64,000 nucleotides of DNA from Sphingomonas sp. PP-CE-3A-406. GTDB lineage: Bacteria > Pseudomonadota > Alphaproteobacteria > Sphingomonadales > Sphingomonadaceae. The notes beneath the pieces were generated by a model. The model made no database searches, was not told the DNA's origin, and saw only the letters and a list, made by a program, of their open reading frames with translations. Within the stretch, counting starts at the first letter, position 1, and each line of letters starts with the position of its first letter. Positions 19,200-28,194 of the stretch are shown piece by piece. Position numbers and translations under genes: made by a program. Location: positions 620,001 through 684,000 of the forward strand of contig NZ_RCWY01000001.1 in assembly GCF_003688625.1 (NCBI RefSeq), written 5' to 3'.

Positions 19200-19225
19200 A
19201 ACGTGCGCGGATCGCGGCGTGTTCC
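19200..19225 (-). promoter_or_regulatory. EcfG-type general stress promoter (consensus match)
   Basis: On the minus strand, GGAAC (19225-19221) and CGTT (19203-19200) are 17 bases apart, an exact match to the EcfG consensus GGAAC-N16/17-CGTT. It is oriented toward the 48-aa membrane protein gene and its -10 ends 45 bp before the start codon. Confidence 0.75.
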
Positions 19226-19319
19226 GTCAACATTTCTGCCCTAGCCTAACCCGTTCAACCAGCGCGGAATTAAAATCGCGGCGTTGCGTACGCCGACCGG
19301 TTCTGCTTCGTTGCGCGCC

Positions 19320-20711
19320 ATGATCCTTCGCCTTCTCGCCGTCGCCGCGTTGCTTCCGGCCCCCGCCATCGCGCAGTCGCTCACCCCCGCCGAAACCGCG
19401 CAGATCGATACGCTGGTCACCGGCGCGCTCGGCGATACCGGCGTGCCCTCAGCCTCGATCGCGGTGGTCCGCGGCGGCCGGATCGTGTTCGCCAAGGCGT
19501 ACGGAAAACCGTCCGAGGCGATCGCCAAGGCAGACCCGAAACTCCCCTACCAGATCGCCTCGATCTCCAAGCAGTTTACCGCCGCCGCGATCCTGCTGCT
19601 CGAGGACGAAGGCAAGCTCAGCCTCGACGACACCGTCGCCATGTACATCCCCGGCATCACCGGCGGCGACCGCATCACGATCCGCCAGTTGCTCAGCCAC
19701 ACCTCGGGCCTCCAGGATTACTGGCCGCAGGACTATAGTTTCGCGGCGATGGCCAAGCCCGTCACGCCGCAGCAGATCGTCGATCGCTGGGCCAAGAAGC
19801 CACTCGATTTCCAGCCCGGCACGCAGTGGCAATATTCTAACACGGGCTACGTCGTCGCCGGGCTGATCGTCGAGAAGGTCGCGCGCCAGCCGCTGCTGAG
19901 CTTCCTCCAGCAACGCATCTTCAAACCGCTCGACATCCACGCGCTCGACCAGGACAAGGCGATCGGCAAGGCCTATCCGCAAGGCTATGGCCGCTTCGCC
20001 CTCGGCCCCGTCCGCCCCGAAACCCCCAGCGCAGACGGCTGGCTCTACGCCGCCGGCGAACTCTCGATGAGCGCCGAAGACCTCGCCAAATGGGACGTCG
20101 CCCGCCTCAACCGCACCACGCTCCCCGCCGACGACTGGGCCGCGCAGGAAACGCCGGTGAAACTCGCCGACGGCAGCAGCAACGGCTACGGCCTAGGCGT
20201 CTTCACCGGCAGCGCGAATGGCCGCCGCTATGTCGAGCACAGCGGCGAAGCGGTCGGCTTTCTGTCCGAGAACACCGTCTATCCCGACGACAAGGCGGCC
20301 ATCGTCGTTCTCACCAACAGCTGGTTCAGCGACGCAACGGGCCGCATCGCCTCAGGCGTCGCCAAGATCGTCCTGCCGCTCGCGCCAGCCAATGCCGAAG
20401 ACACCGCCGCACTCGGCCGAGCTCGCGCCGTCTACGACCAGCTCCGCACCGGCACGCTCGACCGGAAAGGCCTTACAGAGGACGCCAATTACTATTTCAA
20501 ACCGGTCGCGCTCGCCGACTACAAGACCAGCCTCGGCGCGCTCGGCGAACCGACCGCGTTCGCACAAACCGGCAAGACCCGCTTGCGCGGCGGCTTCGTC
20601 AACCGCACCTACCGCATCACCTATCCCGACCGCACGCTCTCGCTCAGCACCTATGCCGAGCCCGGCGCGAACGGCCGATTCGAACAACTTCTGGTGGCGC
20701 CCACACAATGA
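19320..20711 (+). CDS. class C beta-lactamase-like serine hydrolase
   Basis: A 463-aa exported serine hydrolase of the penicillin-binding-protein/class C beta-lactamase superfamily. A signal peptide (about 1-18, ending AIAQ) precedes the nucleophile Ser81 and Lys84 (SISK), the Tyr172-Ser-Asn174 box (QYSN), and HSG in EHSGEAVGF in place of KTG. The extra C-terminal region (about 350-463) is a small beta-rich domain. Such proteins are often peptidases or esterases rather than true beta-lactamases. It overlaps the next gene by four bases (ATGA). Confidence 0.9.
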   Translation: MILRLLAVAALLPAPAIAQSLTPAETAQIDTLVTGALGDTGVPSASIAVVRGGRIVFAKAYGKPSEAIAKADPKLPYQIASISKQFTAAAILLLEDEGKLSLDDTVAMYIPGITGGDRITIRQLLSHTSGLQDYWPQDYSFAAMAKPVTPQQIVDRWAKKPLDFQPGTQWQYSNTGYVVAGLIVEKVARQPLLSFLQQRIFKPLDIHALDQDKAIGKAYPQGYGRFALGPVRPETPSADGWLYAAGELSMSAEDLAKWDVARLNRTTLPADDWAAQETPVKLADGSSNGYGLGVFTGSANGRRYVEHSGEAVGFLSENTVYPDDKAAIVVLTNSWFSDATGRIASGVAKIVLPLAPANAEDTAALGRARAVYDQLRTGTLDRKGLTEDANYYFKPVALADYKTSLGALGEPTAFAQTGKTRLRGGFVNRTYRITYPDRTLSLSTYAEPGANGRFEQLLVAPTQ

Positions 20712-22096
20712 CCGACTTCGCCTCGATGCTCCAACCCGACCGCGGGCAGCCCGCCCGAACCATCCACGTCGTCCACCCCGATGCGTATGAAGGCTGGCTC
20801 GCCAAACAGTCGCAGCGCATCCGCACGACCGTCACCGCGCACCGCCTGACCGGCAAGCCCGGCGACCGCGCGGTGCTGCCAGGCGAGACCGTGGAGGACT
20901 GGTCGATGCTGCTGGTCTGCAACGAAGCCGTCACATCGCCGTGGCGGATCGCCTCGCTCGGCGCATCGCTGCCCGCGGGCACCTACCGTCTCGCGGAAGG
21001 CCCGGTCGGCGCGGCCGGGCTCGGCTGGATGCTCGCCCAGCACCAGTTCACACGGTACGTGAAGCCCGATGCAATCGGTCCGCGCGTTCTGCTCACGCAA
21101 GACGCCGCGCATATCGACGAGACGATCCGCCTCGCCGAAGCGACTGCGCTGGTCCGCGACCTCGTCAACACCGGCGCCTCCGACATGGGCCCCGCCGACC
21201 TGGAGGCCGCTGCCGAGACGCTCGCCAAACGCCACGGCGCGACCGTCACGACCACGCGCGGCGATGCGCTAGCGGCCGGCTACCCGATGATCCACGCAGT
21301 CGGCCAGGCGGCGAGCAAGGACCGCGCGCCGCGCCTGATCGAACTCGAATGGGGCGACCCGTCTCACCCGCGCATCGCGCTGGTCGGCAAGGGCGTCACC
21401 TTCGACACCGGCGGTCTCGACATCAAGCCGTCGGCGGGCATGCGGCTGATGAAGAAGGACATGGGCGGCGCGGCGCACGCGTTGGCGCTCGCGAGCCTCG
21501 TGATGGCCGCCAAACTGCCGGTCCGCCTTCATTTGCTGATCCCCGCGGTGGAAAACTCGATCGCCGGCAACGCCTTCCGCCCCGGCGACGTGCTCGCGAC
21601 GCGCAAGGGGCTGACGGTCGAGAACACCAACACCGATGCGGAGGGCCGCCTCGTGCTCGGCGATGCGCTGACCAAGGCGGGCGAGAGCGATCCCGAGCTG
21701 ATCCTCGACTTCGCCACGCTCACGGGGGCGGCGCGCGTCGCGCTCGGCCCCGATCTGCCGCCGATGTTCACCGACGACGAGTCGCTCGCGGCGGATCTGC
21801 TCGCGTCGGGCTTGGAACAGAACGACCAGATGTGGCGCCTGCCGCTCTGGAACGGTTACGACGAGATGCTCAAGTCGGACATCGCCGACATGGTCAACGC
21901 CCCCGATGGCGGGTTCGCGGGTGCGATCACCGCAGCGCTGTTCCTCCGCCGGTTCGTGCCCAAGGATACGGCATGGGCGCATCTCGACGTGTTCGCCTGG
22001 CGGCCGTCCGCCAAGCCGGGGCGTCCGAAGGGTGGCGAGGCCTATGCCCTTCGCGCCGCCTTCGCGATGTTGGTTAAGCGATACAGCCGCCCCTGA
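20708..22096 (+). CDS. leucyl aminopeptidase family (M17) protein
   Basis: A 462-aa metallo-aminopeptidase of family M17, which removes N-terminal residues from peptides in the cytoplasm. The diagnostic motif NTDAEGRLVLGDAL carries metal ligands, VGKGVTFDTGGLDIKPSAGM holds the active-site Lys and Asp residues, and MKKDMGGAA and NAPDGGFAGAITAALFL are typical. The N-terminal domain is shorter and more diverged than in E. coli PepA (503 aa). ATG 20708 overlaps the stop of the serine hydrolase gene, indicating translational coupling of two hydrolases. Confidence 0.93.
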   Translation: MTDFASMLQPDRGQPARTIHVVHPDAYEGWLAKQSQRIRTTVTAHRLTGKPGDRAVLPGETVEDWSMLLVCNEAVTSPWRIASLGASLPAGTYRLAEGPVGAAGLGWMLAQHQFTRYVKPDAIGPRVLLTQDAAHIDETIRLAEATALVRDLVNTGASDMGPADLEAAAETLAKRHGATVTTTRGDALAAGYPMIHAVGQAASKDRAPRLIELEWGDPSHPRIALVGKGVTFDTGGLDIKPSAGMRLMKKDMGGAAHALALASLVMAAKLPVRLHLLIPAVENSIAGNAFRPGDVLATRKGLTVENTNTDAEGRLVLGDALTKAGESDPELILDFATLTGAARVALGPDLPPMFTDDESLAADLLASGLEQNDQMWRLPLWNGYDEMLKSDIADMVNAPDGGFAGAITAALFLRRFVPKDTAWAHLDVFAWRPSAKPGRPKGGEAYALRAAFAMLVKRYSRP

Positions 22097-22097
22097 T

Positions 22098-22194
22098 CCG
22101 TCACCCCGGACTTGTTCCGGGGTCCACCGTCCCGCAAAATATCGATCCGCGGATGTGCGACACCGTGGATGCCGGAACGAGCCCGGCATGACGG
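22098..22194. repeat. palindromic repeat, CGTCACCCCGGACTTGTTCCGG family
   Basis: This is the second copy of the family seen at 18907-19003. The outer arms CCGTCACCCCGGACTTGTTC and GCCCGGCATGACGG match, while the loop differs. It lies between the convergent aminopeptidase and TPR protein genes. Confidence 0.8.
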
Positions 22195-22204
22195 GAGGGC
22201 GACG

Positions 22205-22903
22205 TTACCCCGTGGCGAACTGCCCGAACGGCAGCAGCTTGTCCGCCAGCGCCTTCGTCGCATTCGCATCACCCGCGCGCAGCGGCACCAGCACCGCCAT
22301 CGCCGCCTTGCGAACATACCCGTCGATCGCGGTCGGCGTCGGCGCCCTGCTCGCCGTCTCGACCAGCGCGCGTCCCCGAACATCGTTCGGATCGAGCTCG
22401 AGCCGCAACAACCCCGCCAAGCCGGCAAACATCGCGCGGTTACCCCCCAGCGCCACCGACCGTTCCAGCGCGTCGAACCCGGTCGCCTTTTGCGCGCCGG
22501 CCACCGCACGCCCGACGAACCGCCCGAGCTTGGCGATCACCCCGATATGCCACGCGCCCAATGCAGCCTGCGCCTCGGCATTATGCGGATAGCGTGTCAC
22601 CAACGCCTCATATTGCCGCCGCGCGGCAATCGCCTGCGATCGATTGCCGAGCAGCTTGGCACGATACCCATTCGCCATCGCCTGCATGATCGCGGCCTCG
22701 GCATCGTTCGGCGAACGACTGAGCGCCTGTCCCGCGGCCGCAGCGGCCTTGTCGATCCGGGCCAGCGCGACACCGCGATCGCGGTCGACGAACCCGGCCT
22801 GGGTCAGCAATTCGCGCGGTGTCTCTGCCCTGGCAGGGATCGCAGATACCACCGCGCAGGCCGCGATCGACGCGCCGACGCATCCGGGAAACCACTTGGC
22901 CAT
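22205..22903 (-). CDS. exported TPR-like hypothetical protein
   Basis: A 232-aa protein with a signal peptide (about 1-25, ending PARAE) and a helical body with tetratricopeptide character. Helix pairs include NDAEAAIMQAMANGYRAKLLGN, IAARRQYEALVTRYPHNAEAQAALGAWHIG and ALERSVALGGNRAMFAGLAGLL. It is probably periplasmic and may be a protein-interaction factor; no enzyme motif is present. ATG 22903 follows GAGGG by seven bases and places the signal peptide first. The 139 bp between it and the tpiA stop contains nothing recognised. Confidence 0.75.
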   Translation of the reverse strand: MAKWFPGCVGASIAACAVVSAIPARAETPRELLTQAGFVDRDRGVALARIDKAAAAAGQALSRSPNDAEAAIMQAMANGYRAKLLGNRSQAIAARRQYEALVTRYPHNAEAQAALGAWHIGVIAKLGRFVGRAVAGAQKATGFDALERSVALGGNRAMFAGLAGLLRLELDPNDVRGRALVETASRAPTPTAIDGYVRKAAMAVLVPLRAGDANATKALADKLLPFGQFATG

Positions 22904-23042
22904 ATCAACCCTCGCACGAAAACCCATCCACGCCGATCAGACGATCATCTCGCCGAATCGTCCATTAATCATAAGACCATAGGGTTTATCGGGACTTAAC
23001 ACTTCTTTACACGGGCACGTCTTTACGCTGGTACGCGCCCCG

Positions 23043-23786
23043 TTACAGGGATGCCGCGGCTTGGATGATCGGCACGAACTTCTCCGCGGTCAGGCTCGCC
23101 CCGCCGACCAGCGCGCCATCCACGTTCGGCGTATCCAGGATCGACGCCGCGTTCGCCCCCGTCACCGATCCGCCGTACAGGATACGCACTCCCGCCGCCG
23201 CATCGCCGATCAGCATCCGCAGTTTGGCGCGCGCGATCGCGTGGATCGCGGCGATCTCGTCGAGCGTCGGCGTCCGCCCGGTGCCGATCGCCCAGCGCGG
23301 CTCGTAGGCGAGCGTGAACCAGCTGCCGTCCGCATTGTCGGGCACCGATTTCTCGATCTGCGCCTGCACCACGCGCTCGGCACGGTCGGCGTCGCGCTCG
23401 GCTTCGGTTTCGCCGCAGCACAGGATGACGTGCAGCCCCTGCCGTCGCGCCGCCGCCGCCTTCGCCCAGGCGTCGTGGCTCGTCTCGTGCTGGTCCGCGC
23501 GCCGCTCCGAATGGCCGACGAGCGTGAACGACGCGCCGACCTCCTTGACCATCGCCGCCGAGACACAGCCAGTATGCGCGCCCGAGTCCGCCTCGTGGAC
23601 GTCCTCCGCCCCGATCGCCAACCCCGGCACGCGCTCCGACGCGCCGGCGATCAGCGTGAACGGCACCGCGACCGATACGTCGATCCCCGGCGCAGCGCTC
23701 GCCGCCGCGGCGATCGCATCGAGTTCGACGAGCATCGCCCGCGACCCGTTCATCTTCCAGTTTCCCGCTACCAGCTTGCGCCGCAT
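23043..23786 (-). CDS. tpiA: triosephosphate isomerase
   Basis: A 247-aa glycolytic enzyme interconverting dihydroxyacetone phosphate and glyceraldehyde 3-phosphate. Lys11 lies in GNWKMNG, the electrophile His92 in VGHSERR, and the catalytic Glu162 in LAYEPRWAIGTG. The phosphate loop is LYGGSVTGANA, with VDGALVGGASL following. Two ATGs are adjacent (23789 and 23786); the second gives six-base spacing from GGGAGA and the usual N terminus MRRKLVAGNWKMN. It is divergent from ppiD. Confidence 0.97.
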   Translation of the reverse strand: MRRKLVAGNWKMNGSRAMLVELDAIAAAASAAPGIDVSVAVPFTLIAGASERVPGLAIGAEDVHEADSGAHTGCVSAAMVKEVGASFTLVGHSERRADQHETSHDAWAKAAAARRQGLHVILCCGETEAERDADRAERVVQAQIEKSVPDNADGSWFTLAYEPRWAIGTGRTPTLDEIAAIHAIARAKLRMLIGDAAAGVRILYGGSVTGANAASILDTPNVDGALVGGASLTAEKFVPIIQAAASL

Positions 23787-23950
23787 CATGTTCTCCCGAG
23801 CATTTTGCCCAGCGATAGCGCCGCCGCCAGCCCGCACACAACCCTAAGCGCGCCCATCCGGGCCAGCATCACCTCGACGCGCCCCGACTTGAAGAGCCGC
23901 CTTCGCCCCCGTAAAGCACGCATGTTCCCATCCCTGTCGATCGGCTGTCC

Positions 23951-25906
23951 ATGCTCGCTTTCTTCCGCCGTCTTACCCAATCGAAGGCCGGCGTGATCAT
24001 CACGTTCCTGGTGCTCGGCGTCATCGCGCTCGCGTTCGCGGCGGGCGATGTCACGGGGCTCAGTTCGATGACCGGCGGCGCTGGGATAACCGGCGGCGAC
24101 GTCGCCAAGGTCGGCAAGGCCGAGGTGACCGCGAACGAGCTCAAGACGCAGGCGCAGACGCAGCTCGAGGGCTTCCGCCAGGAACAGCCCACGCTCGACA
24201 TGGCGACCTTCGTCAACCAGGGCGGGCTCGAAGGCACGCTCGACCGGATCGTCTCCAGCATGGCGCTCGAGCAGTTCGGTCGTGCGCAGGGCATGGTCGT
24301 GAGCAAGCGCTCGGTCGACGGCCAGATCGCCAGCATCCCCGCACTGCAGGGCCCGACCGGCAAGTTCGACGAGAATCTGTACCGTCAGATTCTCGCCCAG
24401 CGCAAGCTGACCGACGCGCAGATCCGCAGCGACATGGTCCGTGACACGTTCGCGCAGCAACTCACGCTGCCGAGCAACGGCGCGACGCAGGTGTCGAGCC
24501 AGCTCGCGCTCCCCTACGCCTCGCTGCTGCTCGAAAAGCGCACCGGCACGATCGGCTTCATCCCCGCCGCGGTGGTCCCTGCCGGCCCCGCGCCGACCGA
24601 TGCCGACCTCACCGCCTTCTACAAGCGCAACATCGCGCGCTACACGGTGCCCGAGCGCCGCATCGTCCGCTACGCGGTCATCACGCCCGAGCAGGTCAAG
24701 GCGCAGGCCGTCCCGACCGACGCGGAGATCGCCAAGACCTATCAGCAGGACAGCGCCCGCTACGCCGCGACCGAGAAGCGCACGATCACGCAGGTCGTCG
24801 TCGCCGACCAGGCCGGCGCCACCGCGCTCGCCGCCAAGGTGAAGGGCGGCGCGAGCCTCGCCGACGCCGCCCGCGCCGCCGGGCTCGAAGCCTCGACGCA
24901 GACTGGCGTCGAAAAGGCCGCTTATGCCGGCACCACCTCGCCACAGGTCGCCGACACGGTGTTCGCCGCCGCCGACGGCGCGGTGATCGGCCCGGTCCGT
25001 ACCCAGCTCGGCTGGACCGTCGCCAAGGTCGACAAGATCGACAAGGTCGCGGCCCGTTCGCTCGACCAGGTCCGTGGCGAGATCGCCGCCGCGCTCGGCA
25101 TCCAGAAGGCCGCCGCGGCGCTGTCCGACATCCACGACAAGATCGACGATTCGCTGTCGAAGAATGCTACGTTCGACGAAGTCATCGCCGACCAGAAGCT
25201 CAAGCCGGTCACCACACCCGCGCTGATCGCGAGCGGTGCCAACCCCGACGATCCAGCCAGCCAGCCGAACGCCGCGATCGCGCCGCTCGTCGCCGCTGCG
25301 TTCCAGGCTGCCGAGGGGGATGCCCCGCAGCTCGTCCAGCTCGGCACCGACGGCGGCTTCGCAGTCGTCGCGCTCGGCCGTGTCGTTCCCGCCACGCCGC
25401 GTCCACTCGCGCAGGTTCGCGCCGCGGTGCTCCACGACGTCACCGCCGACCGCGCGCGTCAGGCGGCGCGGAAGGTCGCTGCCGACGTGCTCGCGCGGAT
25501 CAACAAGGGCATGCCGATCCAGCAATCGCTGGCGCAGACCAAGCTGCCGATCCCCGCCGCGCGTCCGCTGACCGCCTCGCGCGCGCAGATCGCCGCGGAT
25601 CCGCGCGGGGCACCGCCCGCACTCGCGCTGATGTTCAGCATGGCGCCGAACACCGCCAAGACGCTGGCCGCCCCCGACGACAGTGGCTGGTTCGTCATCA
25701 AGCTCGACAGCATCGCCAGCGGCAATGCGGCCGGCAACGCGGCCGCGATCAAGGCGGCGCGCGCCAATATCGGCCGCTCGGTCGGTCGCGAATATGTCGA
25801 GCAGTTCGCCAAGGCGGTCCGCGCCGATGTCGGCGTCAAGACCAACGCGGCCTCGCTCGCACGCGTCCGTGCCGACTTGCTCGGCCAGGGCGGTAGCGGG
25901 AACTGA
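23951..25906 (+). CDS. ppiD: PpiD-like membrane-anchored peptidyl-prolyl isomerase (SurA_N domain)
   Basis: A 651-aa envelope folding factor with one N-terminal membrane anchor (about 14-32, after MLAFFRRLTQSKAG). A SurA_N-type helical region follows (about 50-200, with VGKAEVTANELKTQAQ), then a parvulin-type region (about 250-370, ending VIGPVRTQLGWTVAKVDKI). The C-terminal part (370-651) is helical. The parvulin core looks diverged, as in other PpiD proteins, so chaperone activity may dominate. It ends four bases before trpE, and this ppiD-trpE pairing is familiar in sphingomonads. Confidence 0.88.
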   Translation: MLAFFRRLTQSKAGVIITFLVLGVIALAFAAGDVTGLSSMTGGAGITGGDVAKVGKAEVTANELKTQAQTQLEGFRQEQPTLDMATFVNQGGLEGTLDRIVSSMALEQFGRAQGMVVSKRSVDGQIASIPALQGPTGKFDENLYRQILAQRKLTDAQIRSDMVRDTFAQQLTLPSNGATQVSSQLALPYASLLLEKRTGTIGFIPAAVVPAGPAPTDADLTAFYKRNIARYTVPERRIVRYAVITPEQVKAQAVPTDAEIAKTYQQDSARYAATEKRTITQVVVADQAGATALAAKVKGGASLADAARAAGLEASTQTGVEKAAYAGTTSPQVADTVFAAADGAVIGPVRTQLGWTVAKVDKIDKVAARSLDQVRGEIAAALGIQKAAAALSDIHDKIDDSLSKNATFDEVIADQKLKPVTTPALIASGANPDDPASQPNAAIAPLVAAAFQAAEGDAPQLVQLGTDGGFAVVALGRVVPATPRPLAQVRAAVLHDVTADRARQAARKVAADVLARINKGMPIQQSLAQTKLPIPAARPLTASRAQIAADPRGAPPALALMFSMAPNTAKTLAAPDDSGWFVIKLDSIASGNAAGNAAAIKAARANIGRSVGREYVEQFAKAVRADVGVKTNAASLARVRADLLGQGGSGN

Positions 25907-25910
25907 TCGC

Positions 25911-27401
25911 ATGAGCGCGCGTGAAGCTTTGGCCGAAGGGCGCCCGGCGCTCGTCTGGCGTCGTCAGGTCGCCGATACCGAAACGCCGGTCGCTGCGGCG
26001 CTGAAGCTCATCGAGCCGGGGCGTGGCGACTTCCTGCTCGAATCGGTCGAGGGCGGCGCGATCCGCGGTCGGCACAGCCTGATCGGACTTGCCCCCGACC
26101 TGCTCTTCCGCGCGCACGGCCACAGCGCCGAGATCAATCGCCAATGGGCGACCGATCGCGAGACGTTCGCGCCGTGCCCGGTCCCGACCCTCGACGCGTT
26201 GCGGATGCTGGTGGCGGAATGCAGGGCGGAGGTTCCCGCCGAACTGCCCCGAGCGCTGGCCTGCCTCGTCGGCTATTTCGGCTATGAGACGATCGGCTTG
26301 GTCGAAGCCCTGCCGCAACCGCCGGTCGACCCGCTAGGCATGCCCGACATGATCTTCGTGCGGCCGACCGTCATCCTGGTGTTCGATCGCCTGACCGATG
26401 CGCTCTACCTCGTCGCACCCGCCTGGGCGGATCCGGCACGCGATCCCGACTCGATCGTGGCCGAGGCCGAAGAGCGTCTCGACGCGGTCGCTGCCAAGCT
26501 CGCCAGCACGCCCGTTCCCGCGCCGGTCCGCGCCGACGTCGCCGAACCGACCTACACGCCCGCGCTCCCCGAGGGCCGCTACGGCGAGATGGTCGCCACT
26601 GCTAAGGACTATATCCTCGCCGGCGACATCTTCCAGGTGGTGCTCGCCCAGCGCTTCAGCACGCCGTTCGCGCTGCCGCCGTTCGAGCTCTATCGCTCGC
26701 TTCGCCGCATCAACCCGTCGCCGTTCCTCTATCACCTCGACCTCCCCGGTTTCGCGCTGATCGGCTCGAGCCCCGAGATCCTCGTCCGCGTCCGCGACGA
26801 CGAAGTCACGATCCGCCCGATCGCCGGCACGCGCCCGCGCGGCAAGACCCCCGCGGAGGACGAAGCCAACCGCATCGGCCTGCTCGCCGACCCGAAGGAG
26901 CGCGCGGAACACCTGATGCTTCTCGACCTCGGCCGCAACGACGTCGGCCGCGCCGCGTCACCCGGTTCGGTAAAGGTGACCGCCAGTTACGGCGTCGAAT
27001 TCTACAGCCACGTCATGCACATCGTCTCGAACGTCGTCGGCACGCTGTCCCCCGACAAGGACGCGCTCGACGCGCTGTTCGCCGGGTTCCCCGCCGGTAC
27101 GGTCAGCGGCGCACCGAAGGTCCGCGCCTGCCAGATCATCGCTGAGCTCGAACCCGAACGCCGCGGTGCGTACGCGGGCGGGGTCGGCTATTTCTCCCCC
27201 GACGGCTCGATGGACTCGTGCATCGTCCTCCGAACCGCGGTGGTGAAGGACGGCACGATCCACGTCCAGGCGGGCGCCGGCATCGTCGCCGACAGCGTCC
27301 CCGAATACGAACAGCGCGAATGCGAAGCCAAGGCCGGCGCGATCCTCGCCGCCGCGCGTGAAGCGGTTAGCCGGGCGAAGGCATCGGGGTTCGGGCAGTA
27401 G
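25911..27401 (+). CDS. trpE: anthranilate synthase component I
   Basis: A 496-aa enzyme that, with TrpG, makes anthranilate from chorismate, the first step to tryptophan. The N-terminal tryptophan-feedback motif LLES is at about 42-45 (DFLLESVEGG). The chorismate-binding domain has AGDIFQVVLAQRF, IGSSPEILVR, IRPIAGTRPRGKTPAEDE, HLMLLDLGRNDVGR, FAGFPAGTVSGAPKVRA and GYFSPDGSMDSCIVLRT, all typical of TrpE. It starts four bases after ppiD, so both are probably one transcript. The glutaminase partner trpG is 790 bp downstream, beyond an oppositely oriented gene. Confidence 0.96.
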   Translation: MSAREALAEGRPALVWRRQVADTETPVAAALKLIEPGRGDFLLESVEGGAIRGRHSLIGLAPDLLFRAHGHSAEINRQWATDRETFAPCPVPTLDALRMLVAECRAEVPAELPRALACLVGYFGYETIGLVEALPQPPVDPLGMPDMIFVRPTVILVFDRLTDALYLVAPAWADPARDPDSIVAEAEERLDAVAAKLASTPVPAPVRADVAEPTYTPALPEGRYGEMVATAKDYILAGDIFQVVLAQRFSTPFALPPFELYRSLRRINPSPFLYHLDLPGFALIGSSPEILVRVRDDEVTIRPIAGTRPRGKTPAEDEANRIGLLADPKERAEHLMLLDLGRNDVGRAASPGSVKVTASYGVEFYSHVMHIVSNVVGTLSPDKDALDALFAGFPAGTVSGAPKVRACQIIAELEPERRGAYAGGVGYFSPDGSMDSCIVLRTAVVKDGTIHVQAGAGIVADSVPEYEQRECEAKAGAILAAAREAVSRAKASGFGQ

Positions 27402-27439
27402 ATCCGGTCACCCAGGACTGACCTTCGCCTTAACATTCC

Positions 27440-27538
27440 CCCCCGGCGAAGGCCGGGGTCCAGTTGGAAAGGTCGCGGTAACGATGCGCGACCTCCTTTA
27501 CGAATGTTTCCCAACTGGACCCCGGCCTTCGCCGGGGC
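27440..27538. repeat. palindromic repeat, CCCCGGCGAAGGCCGGGG family
   Basis: Same family as 3863-3968 and 16048-16155. The left arm is CCCCGGCGAAGGCCGGGG followed by TCCAGTTGG, and the right arm CCAACTGGACC leads into the reverse complement. It lies between the convergent trpE and small exported protein genes. Confidence 0.8.
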
Positions 27539-27578
27539 GGTCATTCGAGGTTACAGAGCAACCCCCACAACAGAGAGC

Positions 27579-27983
27579 TTAGGGCTGCGTGTTCGACTCG
27601 CTAGCAGAAGCCCGACGTTCCGCGGCATACGCCTGATTACGCTGCATGAAGCAGCCCGACTGACCGCCCGTACCGACCGCCGAACACGTATCCGGCAACC
27701 CGCCAGCCACGCGCCCGACCTGATCCATCGTCGCCGCGCGGTTCACCCAGCTCTGGTTCTTCGCGGCGATCGGCTTGTCGTCGCGCAGCGATTTCGGGAT
27801 CCGGTACGGCTGGTCGAGCGTCGAGCACACGACGATCTCGCCATTGCTCGACTTGGGGCATTTCTGGTCGCCAGTTAGCGTGACGCTGCGGATCCGCTGG
27901 GGCGGCGTGTCGACCTGCGCGTCCTGCGCGTAAGCCATGCCGGGAAGGGCGATCAGTGCAGCGAGGACGACGGTACGTAACAT
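27579..27983 (-). CDS. small exported hypothetical protein with four Cys
   Basis: A 134-aa protein with a signal peptide (about 1-19, ending AYAQ) and four cysteines in the mature part (KCPKSSNGEIVVC, then DTCSAVGTGGQSGC). The pattern suggests two disulfides in the periplasm. I recall similar conserved proteins of unknown function in sphingomonads. ATG 27983 follows AGGAG by eight bases. It lies inside the trp region on the opposite strand, between trpE and trpG. Confidence 0.75.
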   Translation of the reverse strand: MLRTVVLAALIALPGMAYAQDAQVDTPPQRIRSVTLTGDQKCPKSSNGEIVVCSTLDQPYRIPKSLRDDKPIAAKNQSWVNRAATMDQVGRVAGGLPDTCSAVGTGGQSGCFMQRNQAYAAERRASASESNTQP

Positions 27984-28194
27984 CGGTTAAGCTCCTTTGA
28001 ACGGATAACGTCCGTCACGCGGCATTGCTCCGCGCTGAATGATGCGCGCCTGCCCCGCCGATATAGGGACGACGCCGGCGATCCGCGACCGCCACGCGGC
28101 GAAATCGGGGCAATCGGTCGCAGCCATCGATCAAGCGCGACGTCCGGGCGCGCTGCCATGTTGCACCACGCCGCGCTTAGGCTATGGCGACGCC

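Noticed and set aside
23790..25912. A 708-aa leftward frame opposite ppiD
   Set aside because: Its composition (Arg, Gly, Asp, Val runs) is typical of an antisense frame in GC-rich DNA, and ppiD on the other strand has clear family features.
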